This document shows, one piece after another, positions 11,801-22,500 of a DNA stretch of 60,000 nt. Position 1 is the first letter of the stretch. The number at the start of each line of letters is the position of its first letter. The notes beneath the pieces are model-generated. The model ran no database searches, had not been told where the DNA came from, and saw nothing but the letters and a program-made list of their open reading frames with translations. The DNA is from Membranipora membranacea (lineage: Eukaryota > Bryozoa > Gymnolaemata > Cheilostomatida > Membraniporidae). Location: positions 21,254,062-21,314,061 of the forward strand of contig OU612074.1 of assembly GCA_914767715.1 (NCBI GenBank), read 5' to 3'. The translations under genes were made by a program, and so were the position numbers.

Positions 11801-14611
11801 AAGAACCCGGTAATGTATTTCAGGTGTTTCTAGGCACTCAAGCAACTGTTACTTTAAGGTAGGACTACAAGAGGTAATTGTCATCTCGAAATATCATAGG
11901 ACAAACTTACAAACATGTGATTTTTTCAAAATGATTCTTTTATAACAATAGACTATTCAAATATTTTTCGAATCGCAATGTACACATAACATACCAATGT
12001 ATAGTGCGAATGATCAATAAGTAAGTTGTCATTGCTGCGAGGGTTGTCCCCTCTAGAGTACAGGTACCCATGGTACTCAAGCTGCGCCCTATACCCTTGC
12101 CCGCCAGGAGTCGGGCTACTCTTTTTCATCGCAGAGGGGGCCATTTTACTGCATGTGGGATGTGCAAACACACAGTATGTCCGGGTTTTTTAGTCCCGTT
12201 TTGCAAGGACCTGGCTAGAATAAATGGCATGCCAGTACCAAATCAAGAATGACTGCCGGCGCTGAGAACTGAACCTGGACCTTACAGATCACAAGTTCGC
12301 ACCCTTAACCTTCAGACCACTCCTGACAATCAGTTAATCCAATTGAGTTTTATTCACAGTATATGCGTCAGACAAGGCCTTGGGGTAATTGTGATGAGGA
12401 AAAGAAGCTGAAACTGGAACCAGATGAGAAATACTCATTCTCTTCCTGCTCAGAGGAATGTCAGCTTATCACAGTCCTAGAGCAATGTGGGTGCCGTCTA
12501 TACTATGTTGATGAAGCTCGGCTTAACAACACAGGTATCAGCCACTCAATTCTCTCATCTGAGGCATAATTCTAAAGAAAGGCGGGGGCATTATAGACTT
12601 CAAATTGAAATGTAGATAAAATAATGTACAGATCATCACAATGACAATATCAAGTTAAGTTTGAGATAAGCATTGATCAACTCAGTTTAAAAGTCTTTAT
12701 CAACTTTCCGTCAGTACAGGTACATGAGTTTCATTATGAATAATCTGCTAGTTGTCTGAATCGCATACATGTTATACGCTCAGCTATTCATCATGAGATG
12801 GATGTATGTGCTGTTTCATCCATATTGTTTTACTCACAGATTTTGCCAGGAACCTTAACAGTGGGAAATCTAATTGTAACGGATATGAGTTTGAACACTG
12901 TGCTCTTCCTACACTTGGTATGTAGTCTAAGTAGCCAGATATGACTCACCTAAAGATTCTCGATTCAATCCTGCAATTAAGAGTTGATCATTTTTCAAAG
13001 TTTTCAAAGTTTCGTTGAAAACTGTTTGAGGAGAAAATCACAAGGCAAAAAATAATATGATGTATGCAACACATCTGGATATGTTCAATTGAACTATTTG
13101 GAATTCCAATCACGTCAGCTGTATTGGCCAATGGAGGTGAAAGTTTTCAGCCTATTGCTTCCTACCTAACTCCTTGAGCCCTTCTTTCAGGTGAAGTGAC
13201 AGAAAACATACAGACAATGTGTGATTGTCCAATTAGCTGCCACGATACAGAGTATGATCCCCAAGTGTCATATTCACAGTTCACTGATGATCACAGAGTC
13301 GTTGTTGATATGAACAAGAATTATTATGGAAGTGAGTCTGGATCTTTCATAGTGCAGTCATTCGGTGATAGTTTCTACAAGTAAGTGTCATTCTATGAAA
13401 ATGTCCAGTTCTCTTAACGCAGTAGCCAGTTTAATGAATTGTGATCGCAGAGGGTTTGTTGGTTCAGCACAAACAACAATGCTTTATAGGCCTTGAGTGC
13501 TGTAAGACTTGTCCAATAAAGCACCAGTCACATGTCTTAGAGCACACATCGCCAGCGCCGGATTTTAGTGCCCATTCATAACAGCATTAACTAATGTAAC
13601 ATATAAATCTGGCTATGGGCAATAATCTAACTTAACAACTTTGGTAATAAAAGTTAAAAATAGAAATAAGGAAAATAAGTCTGGCCACAAGCTTTTTTGT
13701 TTTCATTTCACAACATAGTGAACGGCTGGATTCGAGATCTTGATATTTTTAAATATTTCATTCGCCCTATGAACTAATGATATTCGAGTTATTTTGGTCA
13801 TATACCTGCTTTTCACATAAGTCTGACCTTTTAAGAATCGATTTATGATATTTCAATAAGTTTCATGGTTTACATACCTAAAGTACACATAGCCTAGAAT
13901 CTGAGATAAGTGATACTGAAAGATTTCCCTGCCTGTTTCTTGAGAGACACCCTAATTTAAACTGCAAATAATTGTGAGTATATCAGTCTCCAGCTAGTTA
14001 TCAATACAACTGCCCGCTTGGTCCATTGCTTGTCATCCAGATATTACTTCTAATCTCACAACATCATCGGAGAGACTCCCTGTACAATTAAAGTACTCGT
14101 AGCGATCAACAGAACTTATGAAGCTGCAGAGTCTCCTAATAGTTTATTTGACTTGACTGTATTTTAGAAAGAATGTTGTTGGGCTGAGAATTTACTACAG
14201 AACTATGATGGCTACTACAGTAGAGGAAAAGAAAGCATTGGATGAAATCGGCCTCATTAGTGAGTTTTTTCCTAACGATTTGTCTCTTGCAGTTTGTTAA
14301 TATTATGTTGATTTACATTCGATATTCAAAAAGGAAATTATGAAGGTTAGGGTTATATAATATGATTATCATCAGAAAGGCAAGATCGCAAACTTACCTA
14401 ACATAGGGCAAAGGCAAGGTGCTAATTTTGTTTCGTTATTTTGTCACATATAGGTGAGATCGGAGGGCAGCTGGGCCTCTTTGTTGGAGTAAGCATCCTC
14501 ACAATCTGTGAGATTTTTGAGGCTATAATGTTAGCCTGCATGAGGAAAAGAAAGGGATCATCTAATGGATGCTTCTGTGGAGAGGTCGTAATGAATACTC
14601 CAAAAGCCTGA
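5845..14611 (+). CDS. DEG/ENaC family sodium channel subunit (16 exons)
   Basis: Encodes one subunit of a trimeric, amiloride-sensitive-type Na+ channel at the plasma membrane. Exons: 5845-6093, 6362-6453, 6958-7056, 7351-7514, 7717-7750, 8461-8510, 9558-9629, 9869-10008, 10773-10898, 11041-11190, 11418-11555, 12360-12534, 12840-12917, 13191-13380, 14168-14259, 14454-14611. All junctions are phase-consistent and give about 668 residues. Seen: the N-terminal HG gating motif (FHGFNQ) before TM1 (WMIAIAVAFCCVV); FPAVTVCNFN just after it; LGNCYTFN; the cysteine-rich SFSSCSEECQ...QCGC and CDCPISCH segments; pre-TM2 and pore GGQLGLFVGVSILTI with a G-V-S selectivity triplet; a basic cytoplasmic tail. 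The ligand or subtype cannot be read. The start is uncertain: 5845 ATG is open, but TTACAG at 5870-5875 could instead be an acceptor for an upstream exon ending in phase 1. Confidence 0.92.
8781..9152. mobile_element. Small inverted-repeat transposon (MITE-like) in a DEG/ENaC intron
   Basis: Ends are GGGGCTCCCTGC (8787-8798) and GCGGGGAGCCCC (9135-9146), which are inverted repeats matching at 11 of 12 positions. Both ends are flanked directly by TTATCT (8781-8786 and 9147-9152), a 6-bp candidate target-site duplication. The 360-bp body has no coding capacity that I recognise. It sits in the intron between exons 8461-8510 and 9558-9629. The superfamily is not assigned. Confidence 0.7.
9481..9515. 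repeat. (TA)n microsatellite
   Basis: Alternating TA run with one TTTATG interruption, in the intron just before the duplicated exon at 9558. Confidence 0.85.
12040..12335 (-). mobile_element. tRNA-derived SINE-like insertion
   Basis: On the minus strand, from about 12335, there is a tRNA-like head: an A-box-like GGTCTGAAGGTTAAGGG and a B-box-like GGTTCAGTTCTC spaced as in a class II (Leu/Ser-type) tRNA. A GC-richer body follows and extends toward 12040, unlike the surrounding AT-rich intron. It lies in the DEG/ENaC intron ending at 12359, on the strand opposite to the gene. No target-site duplication was identified, so the outer limits are approximate. Confidence 0.55.
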
Positions 14612-15570
14612 TCGCAATTCTAAGAACCTAGATTACAAAACAAAAATACAAAAAATGGAATTGGTACAATGTAGCAAAATAAGAGGGAGAGAGTGTGACT
14701 CTCCTAATCTAATCACCAGATAACTATACTCTCCAAAAAAATTCTTTATATCATGTTCAGTTCCCAGCTGCCCGTAGTTGCAGCTGTTTGTTCATAACTA
14801 TTGTCTCATGAATTAAGAATTATATCATTGAGCCGTAGGTATTATTTACTTATTTATGATTTTATTATGTATATTTTATCTTATGTGAGGGTCAAGTGTG
14901 GTCAAATGGAGTTCTATTCTGCAATTGCTTTCTGATCAAAATTATTTCAGATTTCTAGCCCAAGTATTTGTTAGTTTTGGAAAATATGTCAAACTTTGTT
15001 CGGATAACGTAAATTTCCTTACCTTCACTGCTTAAAATTACTTCTAAAATTTGAGAATATTGATAGATGTCTCATGTTCTATTTTTCTCATTATTATTAG
15101 CTATTGTCAAAAGATTTAAACATGTGGTGTCATTGTCTGATCTGTAACTATGTTTGTTTTGAGGATGCTGCTATAAACATTAAGGATTCCTCGCTCACGT
15201 CAGAATGATATGGATGAAACATTGGTAAATACGTCCCTACAAACTAATGTTGGCAAATATCGTAGGAGTGTCAAATCGATACGATGGATTATTCATGCAC
15301 ACTGTGTCTGTAGAACTGGCCTTCTAGGACAATCCACAGGTCATGAATATATGATAAGGTAATAATACTAAATAGTTGATGTCATCATTCAAAATTGCAA
15401 TCTATATATAGCAATCAATAATAGAACATAGCACAGTTGTTCTCCTGAAGCTGAATGCTAGGGCAAATAACTATGTTGCATTGCTGAAAGTGTATTACAT
15501 TTATAACAACTTGAGAAATTTGAGACGAAGACGCAACACTATTTACTGCTCAAGGGAAACATTAAAATGA
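14612..15570. other. Intergenic / DEG/ENaC 3' flank, nothing coding seen
   Basis: AT-rich DNA after the DEG/ENaC stop codon. It presumably includes the 3' UTR, but no canonical AATAAA close to the stop was found and no exon-like frame stands out. Confidence 0.6.
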
Positions 15571-15642
15571 TAGCAGAGAGTGGTTTTGATCCACCGACCT
15601 CTGGGTTATGGGCCCAGCACGCTTCCACTGCGCCACTCTGCT
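15571..15642 (-). tRNA. Initiator tRNA-Met (CAT), copy 1
   Basis: Read on the minus strand, this 72-nt sequence folds as a cloverleaf. The acceptor AGCAGAG pairs with CTCTGCT and the discriminator is A. The anticodon arm has the stem CTGGG/CCCAG and loop CCCATAA (anticodon CAT), with the three consecutive G-C pairs that mark initiator tRNA. The T loop starts with A instead of T, as in eukaryotic initiators. It matches the metazoan tRNA-iMet closely. A TTTT run (plus strand AAAA at 15564-15567) follows within a few bases and can terminate Pol III. One oddity: the T loop reads ATCAAAA rather than ATCGAAA, a change inside the B box that the second copy at 20.3 kb does not have. Confidence 0.93.
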
Positions 15643-16067
15643 TGATACCTGATCCATTAACGTGATATATCGCCTTTTCAGTTTCTCAGGAACTACTTGT
15701 CGGATGTCGAAATTCCTTCACTGACACGTTGCTAGTAGTCTGACTTCTGTTTAATATCGCAACTTTTTTTAAACCGCAAGTTTCTAACTTGATTAATTGT
15801 ATATTAACTAAAATACATTGAAAATATATAGGCAGCAATGGGCAAAATGATGCAGTGAATTACGTTATGCAAAAGCATGATGAAAATCTATACAGTGTTA
15901 CACACAAATCACATTGTGTACAACAATGGATCACCTTTTTTGGTGATTGTTTAGCATCGAATGAGAAATGTTTATGCTCATAACTTCTCTACCATTGAAT
16001 TTACATCAAACGCCACAATCAAAACCTCGGAAATACTCTCTAGTTTAATGGAAGCTGGCGTGTATAA

Positions 16068-16654
16068 TAGTGATGGCAACGAGACGGGACAATTCCCGGT
16101 CTCGCGGGACTTGTCTCCTCGGACAGTATCTTGTCCCGTCAAGAGAGACAACTCTTAACACAGCAGGTCGGGACTACTAGCATTGTATATGGTAGTAGCT
16201 GGTCAAAATATTGCCTTCACCCAGACTCGAACCAGTGACCTAGTGATCAGAAATACACGGATTTTATATGACTTCATGAGAAATTCAGTTTATCATAATA
16301 TAATGGAAAGACAGTTATTAGTCATGCTTTTGCTGCGATTATTAAACGGCTTACAACACTACATGAAGCTTTCTTTAGACATCTACAAGTCAATAAATAC
16401 TTGACAGAATTTGATGAAACTTGGTCTCAACGTAGTTCCTTATTGCTAGATGACAAGTTACAAATTGAATCAAATGTACTATAAGCTGATTGCACTAGTG
16501 ATAGTGAATGGATATCCACCATTCTTTTACATTGTGATATCTGAAGAATGTTTTATCGGCATCGATATATGTCTCGGTCTTGTCCCGGTCTCGTCCCGAA
16601 TTTTCTTGCTGTCTCGGTCCCGTCTCGCCAAAATCTGACAATTTGCCATCACTA
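16068..16654. mobile_element. Non-autonomous hAT-like element
   Basis: Terminal inverted repeats TAGTGATGGCAA (16068-16079) and TTGCCATCACTA (16643-16654) are perfect over 12 bp and resemble hAT-type ends. Both subterminal regions are packed with short CGGGAC/GTCCCG and GAGAC/GTCTC repeats in both orientations, also typical of hAT elements. There is no transposase frame. Flanks share GTATAA, but a clean 8-bp target duplication could not be aligned, so the family call is tentative. Confidence 0.62.
16195..16262 (-). repeat. tRNA-like fragment with B box (within the hAT-like element)
   Basis: The minus strand carries TGATCACTAGG followed by a T-arm-like GGTTCGAGTCT. No complete cloverleaf forms. 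The TGATCACTA stretch also occurs in the tRNA-like piece at 17.8 kb, suggesting that both derive from one tRNA or SINE source. Confidence 0.4.
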
Positions 16655-17560
16655 GCCGTATAACATGGTGTTTAACCTATTTTCAATTTTTTGGCTGGAA
16701 AGGAGTGCATGTTTTGGACCAAATAAAGCTAGTTTAGCCACAAAAATCCAAATATCTCAAGATGTAAAGCCATAATCAATCATCGCTTCGATCAAAATCT
16801 AGAAAATCTCCTGCTGTTCATCATGCTGACAACAAATTTGACTGACATCTTTCTGAATCTCTGGATTTTGGCTGGAAAATTTTGACCTAAATTAGTGAAA
16901 ATTTAAGTTATTATCTGTTACAGTTGTGACAACAAGGATCTGTAAGCTGGTAAGATTATTGATGGAAGTGACAGTACAAGACCAAAATGGTATGATAACT
17001 TGGAAATTTTAGTTTCTGCATTATTGGGGTCGCGTGTAATGAGGGGTCAGATATGGCCAAATTCCTATTGCAAAAATCAATTTCAAGACTCGACGACAGT
17101 AGGCCTAAAAACATAATGTTTCACTCAAATGTCACTCCTCCAGTTAGTGCCATGCCTCCTCTATATAGTGAAAGCATAATCTAATCAAATATCTCAAAAA
17201 CAAGGCACAGAGGGCTCATTTTAAATAGGGCACTTTTTGCCCCTGAATGAACTTCCAGAGGTCACTGCGACTCAACGTCAAATAGTTGGGAGGTTTCAAC
17301 TGTGAAAATAACTAATATAATAGACATGATCACCAAAACAACATTAAAAAGTGATATATCACGTTAAGAAACGGAATGTTAAGGGATTTTCCCTAAGCTG
17401 TGATATCAATAATAGGTCTAGGTCACGTCAGAGATTAGATAGAAACGAATTAGTAATTTAGTATTCTAGTATCTAATCACTCTCTTGTTTAGCCCAAGTT
17501 ATGTTTGGAGCAGGGGCGTATATTCTAAAAAATTTCACTCACTGACTTTTTAGAGATGAG
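16655..17560. other. Intergenic, nothing recognised
   Basis: AT-rich non-coding DNA between the hAT-like element and the GC-rich SINE-like block. No coding or RNA gene seen. Confidence 0.55.
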
Positions 17561-17579
17561 CATAATGATCGGGCACAGC

Positions 17580-17885
17580 CTGATCCACACGCCGTAGGCG
17601 TGGCGGGGTGGGTGTGGGAGGGGCACTTAAGCGCCCTCCCACCACGGAAATTTTTGCATATCGGTAGCAAAATAGTGCAAGCAGAGAGGTATTTCAATAG
17701 CTCACTGAGCTGTTGGGTACTTTCAGAAAACAACTCAATAGCAGTAGAAGATTACGGTAAAAATGCTCCAGTTATAAAGCACCCATTTGAAAAAAAAATG
17801 ACTTCAATGGGATTCGAACCCACAACAATCTTATTAATAGTGATCATTAGGCAGCCGCTCTACACACTGAGCTATTCAGCCACTC
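17580..17885 (-). mobile_element. SINE-like block: degenerate tRNA head plus GC-rich hairpins
   Basis: On the minus strand from 17885, an A-box-like TAGCTCAGTGTGTAGAGCG and a perfect B box GGTTCGAATCC form a D arm and T arm. The acceptor stem pairs poorly, the anticodon region is about 10 nt too long, and a TTTTTTTTT run follows, so this is a tRNA relic rather than a working tRNA. Next to it, 17585-17642 is a GC-rich island holding two foldbacks (CCACACGCC-GTA-GGCGTGG and GTGGGAGGG...CCCTCCCAC). Confidence 0.5.
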
Positions 17886-17899
17886 ACGGGAATATGTGG

Positions 17900-19513
17900 G
17901 CCGTGAGTGCTAATATACGCCACTGGTTTGGAGTGTCTTCAGCCAGCTATTTCAGCCTCTGGTCTGTTCCCATAAATTACTGAAGCAAATCACACCCTAC
18001 TTCAACAACCTTTACACACTTCTTATAATAACTTCTGGAATATGATACTGATACTGGTACTGATGGCCCTTTGAGTTGTGGACATGGGTAGTGGGGCATG
18101 GAGGTTCCAAATCTGGCATCCATTAGGCTTTCACCTCATTCCTTGGGTACTAGCCTTTAATTTTAAACAAAATATTTAGTATTTTTCAATTATGGGCACC
18201 CTTCAATCATGTTACAAATGTTTTTCAATTATTAGCCTTACCTTCTAGAAGATGAAGCCCAGGTGAATCATCATTCTTCATGTATATCCATTGGAATATC
18301 GGGTCAAGATAAGGCAGCATTTGCATTGAAATTTCCACATTGAAGATATCGAAACCAAAATATTAAAAACACTCGAATTTTCATGTTGAGCCAGAAAAGT
18401 AGTTCAAATGAGCAGAACAATGAATAATTTCCGCAGGAACCATACCTACCCATCAACAACCACCTAAACTATTACTTAGACCTACAGCGAAAATTCCACT
18501 TACTAGGTCATAGTCAAATCAAACTGTGCTCACGGCTGTCCACAAGGCAACGACATCAATGTACCTTCAGCAAAATGTGATCATTCAGAAAAATACTTGG
18601 AGATTTCTTTTTATCTATTTTAATACAATTCATAGATCATGACAATCCTTCAATACATAAGTTCCTATTTATCAAAAAAATGCCAATTTATCGATAGTTT
18701 AAGGTATGATTATTTCATTTTGATAGTTTTTGAGATGAGAGTAATGTGATCCAAAGGCCTTTCTTTACTCAAACTCAACAAAAATAATTTTTGTCACTAG
18801 GTTCTATCAGCGCAATATCTTATAACCGGTTAGATATGAATCGGTTGATCAATGTCACCTCATGAACTGAACTTTATCTCTATATTTAAGAGGCAAACAT
18901 AAAATCTATTCAACAACTTGTGTGAGTTTTGATGAAAACAATCGGCAGGGTCACACCAATGTAGACAGCTATTAGTATAAGGAGTATTTCCAATATTGAG
19001 TTATCTGTTCTTGACGCTCTGACAAAGAATAAAAATAATGTATAGTTGAATGCTGCCATCTCAGCTCTCCATCACCATTAATCTGTATATAAAAAGCATC
19101 ACTCAGGATGAAGTAGTTAGATCCCTGTGTCACAAACACAGCAGTGGTACAGCGTCTCGTGATAACCTATTTCTCTACAATAGATAAATAAATCAGCAAT
19201 CATTCTTGTGTTTTGTGTTTGAGCAGTAGCATTGGATACTCAGTGATATGGTTGAGGACTAAGTATTTCACAGTAATTCTGATCTAAAGTTGCTTTGTTC
19301 TGGGACACGTTTTTCTGAAAAATGTTGCAAAATAACAAGTTAACTTATAAGATGTAATCTGGGATTGGCCGTAGCAGAATGAAACAAACTATTTACGGAG
19401 TGTGGATTGTTAGTTATCTCATAATTGGTGTTTTCTTTCTTTTCTGCTGTCAAAGCTAAGATAAGGTGTGTGTTGAGAGATGCTCTCCTGACCAACCTTA
19501 GTAACACTGAACA
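17900..19513. other. Intergenic region downstream of SUPT3H
   Basis: AT-rich non-coding DNA at the tail-to-tail side of DEG/ENaC and SUPT3H. It should contain the SUPT3H 3' UTR on the minus strand. No exon-like frame or polyadenylation signal could be assigned with confidence. Confidence 0.5.
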
Positions 19514-22500
19514 TTATAATTTGGGATTAACACGTGTACGAGCTGACAGATCTACCTGCGGATAGAGTTTTATATATTACAACATTGTATATGCTCTGTA
19601 GTAACACTAGGGGGCGCCCTGACACACTTACATGTGGATGTAGTATATAATATCAGTAGTAACACTAGGGGGCGCCCTGACACACTTACATGTGGATGTA
19701 GTATATAATATCAGTAGTAACACTAGGAGGCGCTCTGACACACTTACATGTGGATGAAGTATATAATTTCTGTGGTTAAATCTTCTCATACATTCTCTTA
19801 TCTCATCAGCAGTTATCCCCTCCTGATTCTAAAACAAAATAATTAAACAACAGGGAACTATCATTAACAAGTGGATCAATCAAGCTTAATTTGCACAATG
19901 ATGTAGATATTGATGACAAGAATGATAATTTGTATTAAGTTGTGTCCCCCTTGTACGAAAGTGGACAACTCTTGTATTTCTTTTATATTTAGATGGTCTT
20001 TGTCAGGGCAACAAAGGTTAGAGTCTCTCACACCAAACTCCCTGCTCACACCTAAGTCAGGGATTTCAAGTAATCTCCCAATGACCCTGAGAGTTATTGA
20101 AGGGGTGCCATCTTATGCATAAGTAGGAAAGTACTCGATTGATCAAATACCCCTAGGATAAGATCAGGAGTTCATTTCGAAAATGGCATTCAGCAAAACT
20201 TATTTTCGGCTTAAAAAAATATTATAAATTCGATTGAAATGCTGTATGCTATTTTTTTAGTGAGATCATTAGACTGACTTATGTTAACCCGCCATATCAT
20301 CTGTGATGGGGTTCCTGGAAGGAAAATGCCAGCAGAGAGTGGTTTCGATCCACCGACCTCTGGGTTATGGGCCCAGCACGCTTCCACTGCGCCACTCTGC
20401 TTGTGCTGTGTTGCTTGCAGACTTACAAATGTAATATATATCTATTGATTGCAATTGTGAGTGTCATAATTCACTTGAAATTTGGCTGATGAAATACAAA
20501 GGAAATACAAAAATATTGGAGTTGTCCTTCTTAGGAGAGACAACTCCCACCTTACTGTGTGTCCAATTTAGGGACCTCCGAAAGCGAAGGAATTACTTTA
20601 TTATTACACCAAACAGTGACAGGGTCCCATAAAATTCTTAGACCAGGTATTTTTTATCAATTGTTATATATAACAACTCAGATTCTTTACACTAATATAT
20701 GTTACAAAAGAAAAGGAAATAACTTTGAATCCATACGGCCTAAAAGTTAGATATCCTAACATTTCTATACTACCCCAAAATAACTTGTTTAATCGTAACA
20801 AAGCAACATTTTTTCTTGGTAACCGCATCTATAGGGATGATAATTTGTCACTGGTATGTCATTCAACATCCATCAACTAACAAAATCTCATCACTGAACA
20901 TAAAGAGAAACAAATTATCTGACATCGGGAACCAAAAGTTTTTGGATTTGTCCTCTATTGCAAAAACTAAGGTCAGACATCCTCAATTATGGGTTTTCAC
21001 TTTTGGCCTGAATTTCATATCTTGTCAGTAGTATGTGTTTTTGATGAGGCCGTTTCATATCTAGTACGTACAGTTGATTGAAGTAAAAACTTTGAAAGCT
21101 GACTAGCTGCTATTTATAATTTCTTAAGATCTGAGGCCACACATAACGGCATGCTCCTTGGATCAGATATGGATCAGATATGGAAAAACTATCACAAAAT
21201 CAGTATTATATACATAGCGAAGTATCCTACCTCCACACCCCCCCCCCTCATTCCCCTCAAACCCATCCCCGCCTACTCCTCCCTTCTAACTCCTCCCTCT
21301 CCCTGCCACAGTTCAACTTGAGTAATAGGAGGATTTAGCCGCCGAGCTGCTACCACCGACTAACTAGATTATGTACTTACAGTGAAGGGTAGAGGGTTGA
21401 GACGCTCCACTACATCAGTAGTTTGTCTACATTCCTTCTTCAGCTCCAGAGCCATATCTACAATCTACAACACATTTATCATATAAGAAAATCATGTATA
21501 AAGCCATCATACAGGTCGGTCAAGTCTGATCCAATCTTCCCGCACTCTCTATTGCCTCAATCCAACTGGTCAGCTGCAGGCAATTGCCATTTGCTGGCAG
21601 TTCAAAGAGAGGGGGGCAACTCCGCATGCATGCAGATTTGATTAAACTTGAGTAAAATAGGGTCAATGGGTGAGATAATAAGATAATAAGATAATTTGAC
21701 TCCTCCTTCATTTGATCAACAGCAATTAAACACTTTACATAATAATGTGACACTGTACATTGATCAATACTGAAAAAGTCATCAAACTTGATGCAGTATT
21801 CTTGACCATTGGCTATATATTTTGTTAGATTGAGTAGGAATGAGGAGGTGATGAAGAGCAAGTGGTTTGAACAGAATTAGGGTTGAGCCATCTATCAGCA
21901 TCATCAATTACAGGACCATCCCCTACACTGGAGCAGTGAAGTGTAAGCTAGACTTGACTAAAGCTATTTTGAGAAGATTTAAAACTAGATGTCACCAATT
22001 TTGCTAGCTATGTATGAGGTAATTTTAATCTGCCAATGACTATTTTTCAGATAAGGTTACAATGTCACATACACTTTGGAGTTGTCTACTATAATTACAA
22101 CCTTCAAGGAGTAGATAATTTTCAAACTTGGCACAACCTGGTTAACATTTTCAATAGCAGTTCACTAGCTGACTGATTGACAAGTAAGATACTACATACA
22201 TGACACAACAAGTTACAGGATACGCCTACTAGGGTACTCAAAACAAAAAACGCCATAAGGGGCACTCTTCTGTCTTTTAGTTGCACATTTTAATGGTAAA
22301 GGTCTATTTTACTACTTTTATACTAATGAAACTGAAAAGGTTAGCTCCCTTTTCATTGTACTTTGGAACAAAAACATGGGCAATTCTCAATGAAGTATAA
22401 ATAGAATCCTTCATGTGGATGTCAAAATAATATCGATGGTGTGATAATGGGACTTGAAACATTTACATTCAGGCGGATAGAACCGGAATAGGTACTGGAC

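Noticed and set aside
11953-12171. 72-codon minus-strand frame with YSRGDNPRSND
   Set aside because: Lies inside the SINE-like insertion in a DEG/ENaC intron; its reading follows the repeat body and not a gene.
17600-17983. 127-codon plus-strand frame
   Set aside because: It crosses the GC-rich foldbacks and the tRNA-like relic; composition follows the repeats and no domain is visible.
19598-19771. CRISPR-like direct repeats
   Set aside because: Units are directly adjacent with no spacers, and the locus is a eukaryotic intron.
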